From assembly GCF_900130075.1 (NCBI RefSeq), contig NZ_LT671418.1, positions 1,736,001-1,800,000 on the forward strand: a DNA stretch of 64,000 bases, read 5' to 3'. The notes beneath the pieces are model-generated. The model saw nothing but the letters and a program-made list of their open reading frames with translations, searched no databases and was not told the origin of the DNA. Shown one piece after another: positions 63,808 to 64,000 of this stretch (position 1 is the first letter of the stretch; every line of letters starts with the position of its first letter). The position numbers and the translations under genes are program-made. The DNA is from Herminiimonas arsenitoxidans. GTDB lineage: Bacteria > Pseudomonadota > Gammaproteobacteria > Burkholderiales > Burkholderiaceae_D.

Positions 63808-64000
63808 ATGACATCTCTTTCCCGCAAAGATTGGATCCTGCTCGTTCTCCTGACCCTCTGCTGGGGCATCAACTGGCCCATTATGAAAATGGGCGTGCAA
63901 TTTTTCCCGCCGATTGCCTTTCGCTCGCTGTGCATGCTGGGATCACTCCCTATCTTATGGCTGGCCGTGCGTTCGCAAGGTGCATCCTTCGGGATTTCGC
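63808..64000 (+). CDS. EamA/DMT-family transporter (5' part; runs off window)
   Basis: The visible 64 residues begin MTSLSRKDWILLVLLTLCWG and continue INWPIMKMGVQFFPPIAFRS, the first two spans of an EamA-type drug/metabolite transporter (CWGINWPIMK and the Phe-Arg at FRS are typical). Substrate unknown. The rest is outside the window. Confidence 0.85.
   Translation, partial: MTSLSRKDWILLVLLTLCWGINWPIMKMGVQFFPPIAFRSLCMLGSLPILWLAVRSQGASFGIS

Noticed and set aside
1..64000. CRISPR arrays, insertion sequences, prophage or integrative elements
   Set aside because: No regularly spaced repeats, transposase, integrase or att-like duplications were seen. The tRNA-Leu is intact and has no integrase next to it.

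Overview
The window looks like chromosomal DNA of a betaproteobacterium of the order Burkholderiales, most likely the family Oxalobacteraceae (Herminiimonas/Janthinobacterium type). This is inferred from moderate GC with AT-rich intergenic gaps, an exopolysaccharide cluster of the Methylobacillus EpsB/E/F/G/L type, the order zapA - 6S RNA - EVE gene, an AddB-like/AddA-like helicase-nuclease pair, and the trxA - rho - rpmE2 - tRNA-Leu order. No species marker is present, so genus is not proven. I see no transposase, integrase, CRISPR array or plasmid function.

Layout. 1-1.9 kb: end of a PhoP-like response regulator and its PhoQ-like histidine kinase. 2.0-5.4 kb (minus strand): an OsmC-YcaO fusion protein, then a methionine aminopeptidase gene joined to a small ParD-like gene. 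5.5-9.4 kb: an accessory patch with a DUF3313-like lipoprotein, a two-gene secreted pair (Ser-rich protein plus DUF2145), an alpha/beta hydrolase broken by a one-base frameshift, and a TetR regulator. Near-identical palindromes lie in front of both the lipoprotein gene and the tetR gene, which suggests a small regulon. 9.6-13.8 kb: ilvD, a divergent LysR gene, lgt and a PAP2-like membrane protein.

13.8-35.3 kb is the main feature: about 21 kb of minus-strand genes for an exopolysaccharide. Transcription probably starts in the long AT-rich gap 35.3-36.0 kb. It runs through an outer-membrane barrel (EpsL), a priming sugar-phosphate transferase, an export protein (EpsE), a Wzz-like chain-length protein (EpsF), a BY-kinase-like ATPase (EpsG), a pyruvyl transferase, glycosyltransferases, a Wzy-like polymerase, acyltransferases, a secreted protein of unknown function, a glycosyltransferase fused to a STAS-like domain, galE, two sugar-nucleotide synthesis genes and a Wzx-like flippase. 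The set is nearly complete for a Wzx/Wzy polymer that probably contains mannose and galactose or glucose and carries pyruvate and acyl decorations.

36-64 kb is mostly core: EVE protein, 6S RNA, zapA and a ZapB-like coiled coil; the AddA/AddB-like pair; trxA, rho, a TRIC-type channel, rpmE2, a GT39 glycosyltransferase and tRNA-Leu(CAA); the pqiA-pqiA-pqiB-pqiC lipid-transport operon with PqiA split in two; hmp and nsrR with a clear NsrR operator; a DUF1232 protein, a 5'-nucleotidase, malic enzyme, a rubredoxin-reductase-like protein, thiL-pgpA-pncC, pyrF, and the start of an EamA transporter.

The best leads for undescribed biology are the glycosyltransferase-STAS fusion, the EpsG kinase with an N-terminal MshEN-like region, the unknown secreted EPS protein, the map/ParD-like pair with three helically phased repeats in its promoter, and the TetR-lipoprotein-hydrolase locus.
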